A stretch of DNA of 64,000 nucleotides from VXYK01 sp965214565 (lineage in GTDB: Bacteria > Actinomycetota > Acidimicrobiia > Acidimicrobiales > Aldehydirespiratoraceae): contig OZ243951.1 of assembly GCA_965214565.1 (NCBI GenBank), forward strand, positions 868,001 through 932,000. The letters are read 5' to 3'. This document shows, one piece after another, positions 17,206 through 25,425 of this stretch (its first letter is position 1; the number at the start of each line of letters is the position of its first letter). The notes under the pieces were generated by a model that searched no databases, had not been told where the DNA came from, and worked only from the letters and a program-made list of their open reading frames with translations. The position numbers and the translations under genes were made by a program.

Positions 17206-17835
17206 CTAGGCCGGAACCAGATAGATGACAGTGAAGATGAAGATCCACACAACGTCAACAAAGTGCCAATAAAGACCTACGATCTCGACGGTCTCAGCGT
17301 GTTTTGGCTTCAGCTTGCCCTGCCAAGAAGCAACGAACAGCGACATCAGCATCACGATCCCGAGACTGACGTGGACCCCGTGGAATCCTGTCAACGCGTA
17401 GAATGCGGAGCTGGCCGGATTGTTGGTGAAGCCGACTCCCTCACGCAGGAAGCTGGTGAACTCGTACACCTGCCCACCGATGAAAACACCGCCGAGCATG
17501 CTCGTCGCCAGTAGCCAGACCCGCGTCCCGTGGTTGTCGCCTCGAGTGAGCGCAGAGAGGGCCAACACCATCGTCAGCGAACTCATCAACAGCACGAATG
17601 AACTGATCGAGGTGAACGGAATGTCGAAGACGTCGGTTGGGATCGCCCGGTTGTCGGGGCCGCGCCGCGTCTTGTAGAGCAGGTACGTCGAGATCAAGCC
17701 ACCGAAGAGCAGGCATTCAGAACCGAGGAACAGCCACATCGCCAACTTGGTGTTGGAGATTCCAGTGGAGGGTCCGTGATCGTCGTGGGCGGTGCTTTCG
17801 CCGGGCGCAGCCGGAGCCGCGGTTGCTGCAGGCAT
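17206..17835 (-). CDS. ctaE: Cytochrome c oxidase subunit III
   Basis: A 209-residue subunit III of an aa3-type oxidase with five transmembrane helices, the short form found in actinobacteria. Marks include KLAMWLFLGSECLLFGGLIS (helix with the buried Glu), FTSFLREGVGFTNNPASSAFYALTGFHGVHVSLGI, and WHFVDVVWIFIFTVIYL at the C-terminus. The first 30 residues are a proline/alanine linker with AAPAAPGE, encoded by a 25-base element that recurs in ctaD and twice in menD (see repeat entries). It starts two bases after the ctaD stop on the other side, so the two are co-transcribed. Confidence 0.95.
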   Translation of the reverse strand: MPAATAAPAAPGESTAHDDHGPSTGISNTKLAMWLFLGSECLLFGGLISTYLLYKTRRGPDNRAIPTDVFDIPFTSISSFVLLMSSLTMVLALSALTRGDNHGTRVWLLATSMLGGVFIGGQVYEFTSFLREGVGFTNNPASSAFYALTGFHGVHVSLGIVMLMSLFVASWQGKLKPKHAETVEIVGLYWHFVDVVWIFIFTVIYLVPA

Positions 17836-17899
17836 GATCAGGCACCTCCCTGAATTTCGCCGGGCGCTCTGTTGTCGCCGGGCGCAACCGGAGCCGTGG
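17798..17899 (-). repeat. Two copies of a dispersed 25-base coding repeat (ctaE start, ctaD end)
   Basis: The element reads (plus strand) TCGCCGGGCGCAGCCGGAGC then CGCGG. Copy A is at 17798-17822 inside ctaE codons 5-13. Copy B, with two changes, is at 17875-17899 inside the last codons of ctaD, and a partial copy sits between them near 17856-17867. Near-identical copies occur in menD at 53063-53087 and 53123-53147. In all three genes it is read in the same frame and gives Ala/Thr-Ala-Pro-x-x-Pro-Gly-Glu/Asp, always in a linker or tail. Confidence 0.75.
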
Positions 17900-19949
17900 C
17901 AGCAATAGCAAGTTCGTCGGAGCCACCGCCAACATCGTCGTCGCCATCGCCAACAGAGTCACCGTCGTCGTGAGTACCGTCACCATCGTCGTCGTGGTCG
18001 TCATCGTCGTGGTGGTCGTGGGAAGCGTCGGGGTCATCGACTGGCTCGAGGGCCCAGGCGAAGATGCCCATACCGACCAACAGCCCACCCGGAACGCAGA
18101 GCCAGAGGTTGAAGATCAACCCGTAGCCGATCAACGGCAGACCCACGGCCAGCACCAGCGGCCAGAACGACGGCGCCGGAAGGTGCACACCCTTGGCCGT
18201 TCCGTCCTGGGCTGCCTCCTCGGCCGTAGCGATCTGCACAACCTTGCCGTTGTCATCGAAGGCGTACTTGCGGTGCCACCACTCGTCAAGTCCGTCCACG
18301 GTGGGGACTTCGTCGAAGTTGTGCTCCGGGGTCGGAGAGGGCACCATCCACTCGATGCTACGTGCATCCCAAGGATCGGGGCCCGGAGGCGGCAGGTCGG
18401 CGGCCTCTCGTTTCGATTTCCAGATATTGTGGAAGAACGACAGGACCGAGACGGCGATGATGAACGAGCCGATGGTCGCCACCAAGTTCCAGAACTCGAA
18501 GCCGAACCCGGCCGAGTAGGTGTCGATACGACGGCTCATCCCCTGCAGCCCGAGGACATGCATGGGCCCGAACGTCAAATTGAAACCGATGAGCATCAAC
18601 CAGAAATTGATCTTGCCGCGGCGCTCGTTGAGCATGTGGCCGAAGATCTTCGGCCACCAGAAGTAGAGGCCGCCCATCAACCCGAGCACACCACCACCGA
18701 AGATCACATAGTGGAAGTGGGCCACGATGTAGTAGGTGTCAGTCTGTTGAGTGTCGGCCGGGGCAATCGCGTGGGTCACGCCCGACAGACCACCGATCGT
18801 GAACATGGCCACGGTTCCCACCGCGAAGAGCATCGCCGTCGTGAAGCGGATCTGTCCGCCCCACATGGTCGCCATCCAGTTCAACACCTTCACACCAGTC
18901 GGTACCGCGATGAACATCGTCGACAACGAGAAGGCCGCCACCGAGATCGGACCGATACCTGACACGAACATGTGGTGAGCCCACACCCCCCATCCCATGA
19001 ATCCGATCGCGATCCCCGAGAACACCATGAACGTGTAACCGAAAATCGGTTTGCGGCTGAACGTCGGGATCACTTCAGACACGACGCCGAACGCAGGCAG
19101 AATGATGATGTACACCTCCGGGTGCCCGAATATCCAGAACAGGTGCTGCCACAACAACGGATCGCCACCCATGTCCGGATTGAAGAAACTGGCGTCGAAC
19201 AGCCGGTCGAACATCAACAGGAAAAGAGCGACCGTGATGACCGGCAACGCGAACAACAGCAGGAACTGTGTGATCAGCAGCATCCAAGTCAACACCGGCA
19301 TGCGGAAAAGGTCCATTCCCGGCGCCCGCATATTGAGACAGGTGACGATCAGGTTGATCGCCGAGACCAGTGAGGCGATCCCGGCTATCAGCAGACCGAT
19401 CGCATAGAAGTCCACACCATGGCTCGGCGAGAAGGTCACGCCGCTGTTGGGCGAGTAACAGAACCAGCCGCAGTCGGCACCGCCGCCGCCGACGATCCAG
19501 GAGCTGTTCAAGAAGATCGCTCCCGACAGCCAGATCCAATAGGACAGCGCATTGAGGCGCGGGAACGCCACGTCTCGGGCACCGATCTGAAGCGGTATCA
19601 AGTAGTTCGCGAAGGCCGCCGCCAATGGCATGATGAACAGGAACACCATGGTGACGCCGTGCATGGTGAACACCTGGTTGTAGACATCGGCCGAAAGCAC
19701 GCCACCGTTGGGAACCGCCAACTGCAGGCGGATCAACAGGGCCTCGACACCACCCACTACGAAGAAGACCATGGCGGAAACGCCGTACATGATCCCGATC
19801 TTCTTGTGGTCGACGGTACTCAACCAGTCCCGCCAGCCCCTGCCGCCCTGCGGTCGGGTGAGCACGCCGAGAGGTCGCTCCGCTATGGCCTCGCTACCGG
19901 ATTCAAGCTCCAGGGGCCCCTCGGGCACGGGTTTCTCGGTGATGGTCAT
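17838..19949 (-). CDS. ctaD: Cytochrome c oxidase subunit I, with Asp/His-rich tail
   Basis: The catalytic subunit of the aa3-type terminal oxidase, 703 residues. All ligands are present: the haem a His in TMHG (H97), the CuB His and cross-linked Tyr in GHPEVY, the two CuB His in WAHHMF, and the haem a3/haem a His in VAHFHYV. The core has twelve helices, and a further hydrophobic pair lies near residues 590-635. The last 69 residues are extremely acidic with many His (such as SHDHHDDDDHDDDGDG), then a Pro/Ala/Gly end. Such a tail is not part of the standard core and would lie on the side of the membrane where the last helix exits; metal buffering is a possibility. I chose ATG 19949 (MTITEKP), one base after the ctaC stop; the longer frame to 20024 would overlap ctaC. 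Confidence 0.95.
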   Translation of the reverse strand: MTITEKPVPEGPLELESGSEAIAERPLGVLTRPQGGRGWRDWLSTVDHKKIGIMYGVSAMVFFVVGGVEALLIRLQLAVPNGGVLSADVYNQVFTMHGVTMVFLFIMPLAAAFANYLIPLQIGARDVAFPRLNALSYWIWLSGAIFLNSSWIVGGGGADCGWFCYSPNSGVTFSPSHGVDFYAIGLLIAGIASLVSAINLIVTCLNMRAPGMDLFRMPVLTWMLLITQFLLLFALPVITVALFLLMFDRLFDASFFNPDMGGDPLLWQHLFWIFGHPEVYIIILPAFGVVSEVIPTFSRKPIFGYTFMVFSGIAIGFMGWGVWAHHMFVSGIGPISVAAFSLSTMFIAVPTGVKVLNWMATMWGGQIRFTTAMLFAVGTVAMFTIGGLSGVTHAIAPADTQQTDTYYIVAHFHYVIFGGGVLGLMGGLYFWWPKIFGHMLNERRGKINFWLMLIGFNLTFGPMHVLGLQGMSRRIDTYSAGFGFEFWNLVATIGSFIIAVSVLSFFHNIWKSKREAADLPPPGPDPWDARSIEWMVPSPTPEHNFDEVPTVDGLDEWWHRKYAFDDNGKVVQIATAEEAAQDGTAKGVHLPAPSFWPLVLAVGLPLIGYGLIFNLWLCVPGGLLVGMGIFAWALEPVDDPDASHDHHDDDDHDDDGDGTHDDGDSVGDGDDDVGGGSDELAIAATAPVAPGDNRAPGEIQGGA

Positions 19950-19950
19950 C

Positions 19951-21210
19951 TCACTCCACCTCAGTCGCCAGGATCTGGGCGTCGGTCGGCCTCGGGCCGA
20001 GCGTGGCCAGCAGGGCGACCACATCAGAAATCTGTCGTTCGGAGAGGCCCATGTCGGGCATGCCCCGCGGAAGCGAACCCTCCGGGAGGTCGTCCGCGTA
20101 GTTCTCCTTCACGTCGTTGGGGTCGCGGATCCAGGCGGCGAGATCATCGTCGTTGAGCGAACCGTCCGGGTTGTAGACGTTGAACAGGCCGCCCGCGAAC
20201 GTGGTGCGGCCGGCGAAGTGGGTGAGGTCCGGTGCAGTTCCTGAGACGGTCTCGGCCCCGTTGTAGTCCTCATCGTTTAGGCCCCTCACCAGATGGCAAC
20301 TGGCACAGAAGTTCGTGAACACTTCCATGCCCCGGTACTCCGCGGAGTCTTCGTCGGTAGGCATCGTCGCCTGGGCCATCTGGTCATTGATCCAGTCCTG
20401 GAAATCACCGGGCGTGACGGCGACCGCCTGCATCCTCATCCGGCTGTGCGACAGACCGCAGAACTCGGTGCACTGCCCGAAATAGACGCCCGGTTCGTCG
20501 GCTTCCAGCTTCCACGGCGTGTACATCCCGGGCACCGCGTCCTTCTTGCCGTTGAGCGCGGGGATCCAGTGTGAGTGGATGACGTCTCGCGAGGTGATGA
20601 TCAACTCGACCTCCTGGCCTGTGGGGATCACCATCTGGCCCGCAGTGACAATGTCGGCCTCAGGCAGGTTCCAGGGGTCGCCGAGGTCTTGAGTGGTGAT
20701 GTCCTGGGTCAGGTAGTAGCGGTACTCCCACCACCATTGCTGGCCGACCACAACCACCCTCGGCTCCCAAATCTCGGTCTGGCCCTCGACCTGGACCTCG
20801 ATGGCGTTGGCTTCAGTGCTGTTGATCGCCAGATGGGTGATCAGCGTGGCTACAGCGATGACGGTCATGATCACCGCCGGGCCGATGGTCCAGCCGATCT
20901 CCAGGCGGTTGTTGTGCGAGACCTGCGTGGGGAACTCGCCCTCGTAATCCTTGTCGGCCGGAACACGGTTCTTGATCGACATCCAGAGAAGGGCACCGCA
21001 CACGAGCACCAGCACGACCCCGGCGACGATGAACACCGGATACACCAGATCGTTGATCTGGCGGGCGGTCTCGCTGCGGTCCTGGAACGTGTCGAGTTCT
21101 GCGTCTTTGGCGCATCCGGCCAACACGAACCCGAGCCCCAGAATCAAACCCAGCGGCCGTCGACAGAGCCTCGCGGCCCATGAACTCAGCGAACGAACGG
21201 GGCCACTCAC
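19951..21210 (-). CDS. ctaC: Cytochrome c oxidase subunit II with fused cytochrome c domain
   Basis: Subunit II carrying CuA and a C-terminal class I cytochrome c, 419 residues from GTG 21210. The N-terminus has a lipoprotein-type signal ending LAGC. Two membrane helices follow, then the cupredoxin domain with the WWWEYRY electron-entry segment and CuA ligands in DVIHSH and QCTEFCGLSHSRM. The haem c site is CASCH, with a distal Met in GMPDM. This makes it caa3-like: cytochrome c is covalently part of the enzyme. GTG 21210 follows the upstream stop by one base and has GAGGAGG eight bases before it. ATG 21243 would add 11 residues and overlap the upstream gene by 32 bases. Confidence 0.93.
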   Translation of the reverse strand: MSGPVRSLSSWAARLCRRPLGLILGLGFVLAGCAKDAELDTFQDRSETARQINDLVYPVFIVAGVVLVLVCGALLWMSIKNRVPADKDYEGEFPTQVSHNNRLEIGWTIGPAVIMTVIAVATLITHLAINSTEANAIEVQVEGQTEIWEPRVVVVGQQWWWEYRYYLTQDITTQDLGDPWNLPEADIVTAGQMVIPTGQEVELIITSRDVIHSHWIPALNGKKDAVPGMYTPWKLEADEPGVYFGQCTEFCGLSHSRMRMQAVAVTPGDFQDWINDQMAQATMPTDEDSAEYRGMEVFTNFCASCHLVRGLNDEDYNGAETVSGTAPDLTHFAGRTTFAGGLFNVYNPDGSLNDDDLAAWIRDPNDVKENYADDLPEGSLPRGMPDMGLSERQISDVVALLATLGPRPTDAQILATEVE

Positions 21211-21211
21211 C

Positions 21212-22000
21212 TCAGTGTCCCTCCTCAGACTCGGCACCGTCATGTTCGTCGTCCACCTCGTGGTGGTGGAAGTCCCGTTCACCGGTGACCGTGGCCACGA
21301 CTCCGCCGGCGAGCACCGCCACGGCCGAGACCAGAACCAGACCGGCCAGGATGTTCCTATTGATCCGCCGTTTGCTGACGAACAGCACAGCAATGGCGAG
21401 AATCAACACAGACACGACACCGGCAACGACCACCGACCCGAGTTTCGAGGTCGCCAACAGGATCCGACTGGTGGCCAACACACCGAGGGCCGCCATCGCC
21501 GCACCCAGCGCCGGGATCTCAATGGGAGCCATCACCCGGTTGCGCAGAACCCGGTTGGCCTCGGGGTCGCCAGTGGCGCGGTCCGCCCAACTGTCCATCA
21601 GCCATTCGATCGCCACCACCCCGCAGACCACCAGACCCGTGACGAACACGGCAGTGTGCAATACCAGCCCGATCGCCATGGCACCGACACCGAACGCTCC
21701 GACCACCGGCCAGAAGCTCGCAGTGACCAGACTGTTGGTCGGGATCTGTTCAACGCCCATGTAGTGGGCCTGCGCGGCAGGATCGGCATCTCTGAAGAAG
21801 ACCAGGAACAACGCCACCGTCATGGCCGTCACGCCGAGTCCCAACAGCAACGAATAGCCGAGGTGCTCACCGATACCGCCCTTCCAACCCATCGAGAGCG
21901 GACCCATATGGTTGCCGCCGGTGGTGTAGCCGTAGAAGACCGCGGCACCCGCCAGTGCCATTCCGAGACCGAAGAAGAACTTGAAACCCGTGGTGAACAT
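21212..22000 (-). CDS. CtaF-like membrane protein of the oxidase operon
   Basis: A 262-residue polytopic membrane protein between the COX3-like gene and ctaC. The first 170 residues resemble actinobacterial oxidase subunit 4 (CtaF): an N-terminal helix with FKFFFGLGMALAG, a GYSLLLGLGV helix, an acidic loop, then TASFWPVVGAFGVGAMAIGL and VVAIEWLMDSW. Three more helices follow, and the tail ends in a His/Asp/Glu cluster (FHHHEVDDEHDG). I chose ATG 22000 (MFTTGFKFF), eight bases after the COX3-like stop; the frame upstream of it is not protein-like. The family match is remote, but its position and topology support an accessory oxidase subunit. Its acidic/His tail repeats the theme seen in CtaD and COX4. 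Confidence 0.72.
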   Translation of the reverse strand: MFTTGFKFFFGLGMALAGAAVFYGYTTGGNHMGPLSMGWKGGIGEHLGYSLLLGLGVTAMTVALFLVFFRDADPAAQAHYMGVEQIPTNSLVTASFWPVVGAFGVGAMAIGLVLHTAVFVTGLVVCGVVAIEWLMDSWADRATGDPEANRVLRNRVMAPIEIPALGAAMAALGVLATSRILLATSKLGSVVVAGVVSVLILAIAVLFVSKRRINRNILAGLVLVSAVAVLAGGVVATVTGERDFHHHEVDDEHDGAESEEGH

Positions 22001-22007
22001 CGCCGAC

Positions 22008-22595
22008 CTACTTCGTGATGTAGATGAGGTAGTAGACGATCGCCCACATGAACACGACGGTGTTCCAGAACAGGGCCGCTGACGAGACCGCTTCTGCTCT
22101 GCGGGGACCGAACTGGCCGGCCATTGCACGTATGAATGTGAACGCCACGAACACCACCGCAGCGATCAGGAAGACGATGAAAGTTCCGTTGACGATGAAG
22201 AACAGGAACTGGGCATCGTTCGCAGCCAGGGCGAACCCAGTGTCGTTGATGATGAACCAGAGCTGGTTGAAGATCGCTGCTCCGAACAGCCCTGTGAGCG
22301 CCAGTGCGACGTAGGCGTTGATGCGATCATCGGCATTGATCGCCTGCACCGCCCACTGGATCGTGAAGATCGACAGGATCAGCGTCCAGAAGATGAACCC
22401 CGAAGGCCCGAGTTCGACGACCCCCTCCGGGAACCACTCGGATCCAGCGTCACGGGCTTCAGCACGTTCGAGAACATAGATCCCGGTCACTGCAAAGAAG
22501 AACATCAACGCAGCCGCGCAGGCGAACATGGTGCCCACCATCAGGCTGCGGGGCCGGGTGATCTCCGGGGCTGGAAGCCCGGTGGTGGCAACCAT
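22008..22595 (-). CDS. Second cytochrome oxidase subunit III-like protein
   Basis: A 195-residue membrane protein with five helices, related to haem-copper oxidase subunit III. Visible segments are SLMVGTMFACAAALMFFF, GFIFWTLILSIFTIQW, NQLWFIIND and the C-terminal LFWNTVVFMWAIVYYLIYI, which matches the W-x-x-V-x-x-x-W end of the family. It is much diverged from CtaE in the same operon. The ATG overlaps the stop of the ctaD-like gene by one base. Together the two form a second, non-canonical I/III pair placed upstream of the ordinary ctaC-ctaD-ctaE set. Confidence 0.82.
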   Translation of the reverse strand: MVATTGLPAPEITRPRSLMVGTMFACAAALMFFFAVTGIYVLERAEARDAGSEWFPEGVVELGPSGFIFWTLILSIFTIQWAVQAINADDRINAYVALALTGLFGAAIFNQLWFIINDTGFALAANDAQFLFFIVNGTFIVFLIAAVVFVAFTFIRAMAGQFGPRRAEAVSSAALFWNTVVFMWAIVYYLIYITK

Positions 22596-24280
22596 CAGGC
22601 CTCCTCTCCATTCTCGGCAACGGTGTCCAGTAACGGAGCTTCAGACATGACACGCTCCGGCGGTTCTGAGAAGTTACCGGATGGCGGGGGCGACGAGGTG
22701 GTCCATTCCAAGGTTTGGCCGCCATAGGGATTGTCATCGACGGGCTCATTGGACCTCGCGGCTTGGGCGAGCGCCGCCACCACACCGAGAACACCCAGCA
22801 CGATGAGCACCGCACCCACCGCGACGATCACATTCATGACCTCAACGAGGTTCTGGTCCGAGGGCACAGCCATCAGCGGCTCCACACTGTCGGCCACTTG
22901 ATACCCAAAAACCGGGGCTTCGAGGAAACCGCTGACAAAGTCGGCAGCGCCGAGCAGAACCGCACCGACCACAAGGTCGAACAGGACCAGGCGGCCCATC
23001 ATGACCGGGAGATGACGGCCGCTGATCTTTGGGGCCCAGAACCAGACACCAGCAATCGCAGCAACCACCGCTGCGAAGAGCACGAGGTTCATCACCGCGG
23101 TGGTCGTCGTCCGGCCACCGAGATCCCAGGGCTGTATGACTCGGGCGAGCCCCGCCACCGTGCCCGCGAGCAGCAGCAGAGCCGCTCCGATCGCGCCGAG
23201 ACCATGCACCGACAGGAGTCGAGAGAGCCCGGCTCCGTCGCCGTCGTCTGGGCGCTTGACGATCGTGTCGGTTGCCGCGCCGATCGAGCCCAACACCGGC
23301 AACACTGCAAAGAGTCCGAAGACTATGAAGATGAACTTCTCGTCGTAGTTGCCGCCCTGGAAAGCGGGCTGGCTCCATCCTCCCACTGACAACAGACCGA
23401 ACAGGCCGATCAGGATGACCGCGACCATGTGCTGCGCGTGGCGGCGCCCCGCCACCACCGGCGCGATCTGTCCCAGCACCCCCAGCACCGGGATAGCGAA
23501 GGCGTAGACCTGCGGCTGTTCGACCAGCCAACCGAGCTGCGTGTAGACGGCGCTGGTCCCCTCGGCTACGCCGTACGTCGTCCCGGGCCCGCCGCGGAGG
23601 TCGAAATAGATGAGGGCGAGGTTCGCAAGCGCAATCGGCAGGGTCAACAACCAGACGCTCGTCGCGACCAGCATCGACCAGGCGAACAGCGGAACTCTCA
23701 GCAGGTTCATACCCGCCGTCCGCAGCGAAACGACCGTCGTGGCAATACAGATCGAAGCCGCCAGCAGAGAGACGATCACCAAGGCGGTGCCGACCAGGGT
23801 CAGGGCGATGGCGTCGCGCTCACCGCTCGAAACGCCGTCGAGCGCACCCCAACCGCCACCGGCCACAACCGAGACAACGGTGATTCCCGCACCGATCATG
23901 AACAGCCAGACAGCGCTGTGGGCCGCCCGTGGGAACGCTATGTTCGTTGCGCCCACCTGCATCGGCACCACCACCGTGGCGAGTCCCACGAACAGCGGGC
24001 CGACCACCAGCAGCACCAGACCGAAGCGGTAGAGGCTGAAAAACTGGAAGTAGTTGTTCACCCCACCGAACAGGTCGTCGGCTGACGAATTGCTGTTCTC
24101 GATACTGAGAATTGCACCGACGATGGTCGCAGCCAGAAGTGCCAGCACACCGGACCGGAGCCACAGGCGACCGATGCGCTTGTGGTCGGTTGTGGTGAGT
24201 GCGTCGAAGAGGCCGACAACTCGGGGCGAGGCTGCCGCCAGCGCGGTGTCCGCAACTGGTGGTGAATCGGTCATCGTCAT
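22595..24280 (-). CDS. Oxidase subunit I paralogue lacking all haem and copper ligands
   Basis: A 561-residue membrane protein homologous to CtaD over its twelve-helix core, with shared anchors TTTDHKRIG, VVPMQVGATNIAFPR, QVYAFAIPVLGV and FWAPKISGR. Every metal ligand is replaced when aligned to CtaD: the haem a His is Tyr84 (SLYR instead of TMHG), the GHPEVY His is Gln255 (EQPQVY), the two CuB His are Gln304-Pro305 (WSQPAF), and the HFH pair is Ala395 and Met397. The reading frame is intact and hydrophobicity is kept, so this is a maintained protein rather than a pseudogene. It cannot bind haem a, haem a3 or CuB in the known way. The long C-terminal tail is soluble. It is the first gene of the operon; a structural or regulatory role in an oxidase supercomplex is an inference. 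Confidence 0.88.
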   Translation of the reverse strand: MTMTDSPPVADTALAAASPRVVGLFDALTTTDHKRIGRLWLRSGVLALLAATIVGAILSIENSNSSADDLFGGVNNYFQFFSLYRFGLVLLVVGPLFVGLATVVVPMQVGATNIAFPRAAHSAVWLFMIGAGITVVSVVAGGGWGALDGVSSGERDAIALTLVGTALVIVSLLAASICIATTVVSLRTAGMNLLRVPLFAWSMLVATSVWLLTLPIALANLALIYFDLRGGPGTTYGVAEGTSAVYTQLGWLVEQPQVYAFAIPVLGVLGQIAPVVAGRRHAQHMVAVILIGLFGLLSVGGWSQPAFQGGNYDEKFIFIVFGLFAVLPVLGSIGAATDTIVKRPDDGDGAGLSRLLSVHGLGAIGAALLLLAGTVAGLARVIQPWDLGGRTTTTAVMNLVLFAAVVAAIAGVWFWAPKISGRHLPVMMGRLVLFDLVVGAVLLGAADFVSGFLEAPVFGYQVADSVEPLMAVPSDQNLVEVMNVIVAVGAVLIVLGVLGVVAALAQAARSNEPVDDNPYGGQTLEWTTSSPPPSGNFSEPPERVMSEAPLLDTVAENGEEA

Positions 24281-24415
24281 GTTGGCAAATGTCCTCCGAG
24301 CGCACCCGGCGAAGCCCGCCGCGCACGTCTGATCGCAGATGGTCGAGTTGCGTTACCAGCCGATGAGCCTACAGGGACGCGGGCACTAGAATAGAAACCC
24401 GGCGGAAGGTCTTTC

Positions 24416-25312
24416 TCAGACCCCATTGCGTACCACCTCGTCGACGGCCATCGCCGCGAACAGCAACGTGACATAAGTGATCGACCATCCGAAAAGGCGC
24501 ATGGCCCGCTGCGGCTCCGGCTTCCGGAGAACTCCGACAGCCAGCCCCGAAAAGATCCCTCCGAGCAGTACCGCGGCGCCGAGATAGAGCCAACCCATAC
24601 TGGCGACCGGGGCGAACACCAAGGTGAGCGCCCAGAGCAGCAGCGTGTAAAGCACGATCCTCGCGGCCGTCGTCTTGAGGCTCGCGACCACGGGCAGCAT
24701 CGGCACGTCCGCGGCCGCGTAGTCCTCCTTGTAGCGGATCGCCAACGCCCAGAAGTGGGGCGGCGTCCAAACGAAGATGATCGCGAACAGCACCAGGGGC
24801 GGCCAGTCGAGCTGGTTGGTCACTGCCGACCAGCCGACAAGGACCGGTACTGCCCCGGCGGCCCCCCCGATGACGATGTTGCTCTTGGAGGTGCGTTTCA
24901 GCCACAGCGAGTAGACGAAGACGTAGAACAGGGTTGCTGAGACGGCGAGAAGGGCCGAAAGCAGGTTGACGAAACCCCAGAGCCACGCGAATGCGACGGT
25001 TTCGAGCACGAAAGCGAACACCAGGGCCTGGGCTGGGGAGACTTCCCCCGTGACGAGCGGGCGGCCCTTGGTGCGTTCCATCAGCCGGTCGATGTCGCGG
25101 TCGATGTACATGTTGAAGGTGTTGGCCCCACCCGCGGCCAGCGCACCGCCTCCCACGGTCGCCACGATCAACCAGACCGAGGGGATCCCTCCATCGGCGA
25201 CGACCATGGTGGGCACCGTGGTGATAAGCAGAAGCTCGATGATCCGCGGCTTGGTCAAAGCCACGAACGCGGCGGTTCTAGACCTGGATCGGACCCCCGT
25301 CACTTCACTCAC
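24416..25312 (-). CDS. ctaB: Protohaem IX farnesyltransferase (haem O synthase)
   Basis: A UbiA-superfamily prenyltransferase that adds a farnesyl group to haem B to give haem O, the first step to haem A. It has 298 residues and eight to nine helices. The two Asp-rich motifs are NMYIDRDID near 78-86 and a later YKEDYAAADVPML near 210. LTKPRI near the N-terminus and WTPPHFWALA are family marks. It lies 135 bases upstream of the oxidase operon and is divergent from ctaA, with a 113-base shared intergenic region that should contain both promoters. The product feeds CtaA, encoded next door. Confidence 0.96.
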   Translation of the reverse strand: MSEVTGVRSRSRTAAFVALTKPRIIELLLITTVPTMVVADGGIPSVWLIVATVGGGALAAGGANTFNMYIDRDIDRLMERTKGRPLVTGEVSPAQALVFAFVLETVAFAWLWGFVNLLSALLAVSATLFYVFVYSLWLKRTSKSNIVIGGAAGAVPVLVGWSAVTNQLDWPPLVLFAIIFVWTPPHFWALAIRYKEDYAAADVPMLPVVASLKTTAARIVLYTLLLWALTLVFAPVASMGWLYLGAAVLLGGIFSGLAVGVLRKPEPQRAMRLFGWSITYVTLLFAAMAVDEVVRNGV

Positions 25313-25425
25313 GTCGGTCAGGCTACGGCCCCCGGACCAAGACCACGCAGCCGACGCTCCTCAAAGCCCGCTGCGGAGCGGAAAGACACGAACGAGAGCC
25401 GCTCGCAACGCCGTACCCTTTGACT

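Noticed and set aside
19419..20156. Long plus-strand frames across the oxidase operon (and similar ones elsewhere, such as 15450-16631 and 17970-18962)
   Set aside because: They are antisense to intact ctaD, serS and ctaG genes, have Arg/Asp/His-rich compositions without family similarity, and arise from high GC content.
24408..24422. Small hairpin at the ctaB stop as a terminator
   Set aside because: The stem has only five pairs, spans the stop codon and lacks a T run. It is too weak to report as a terminator.
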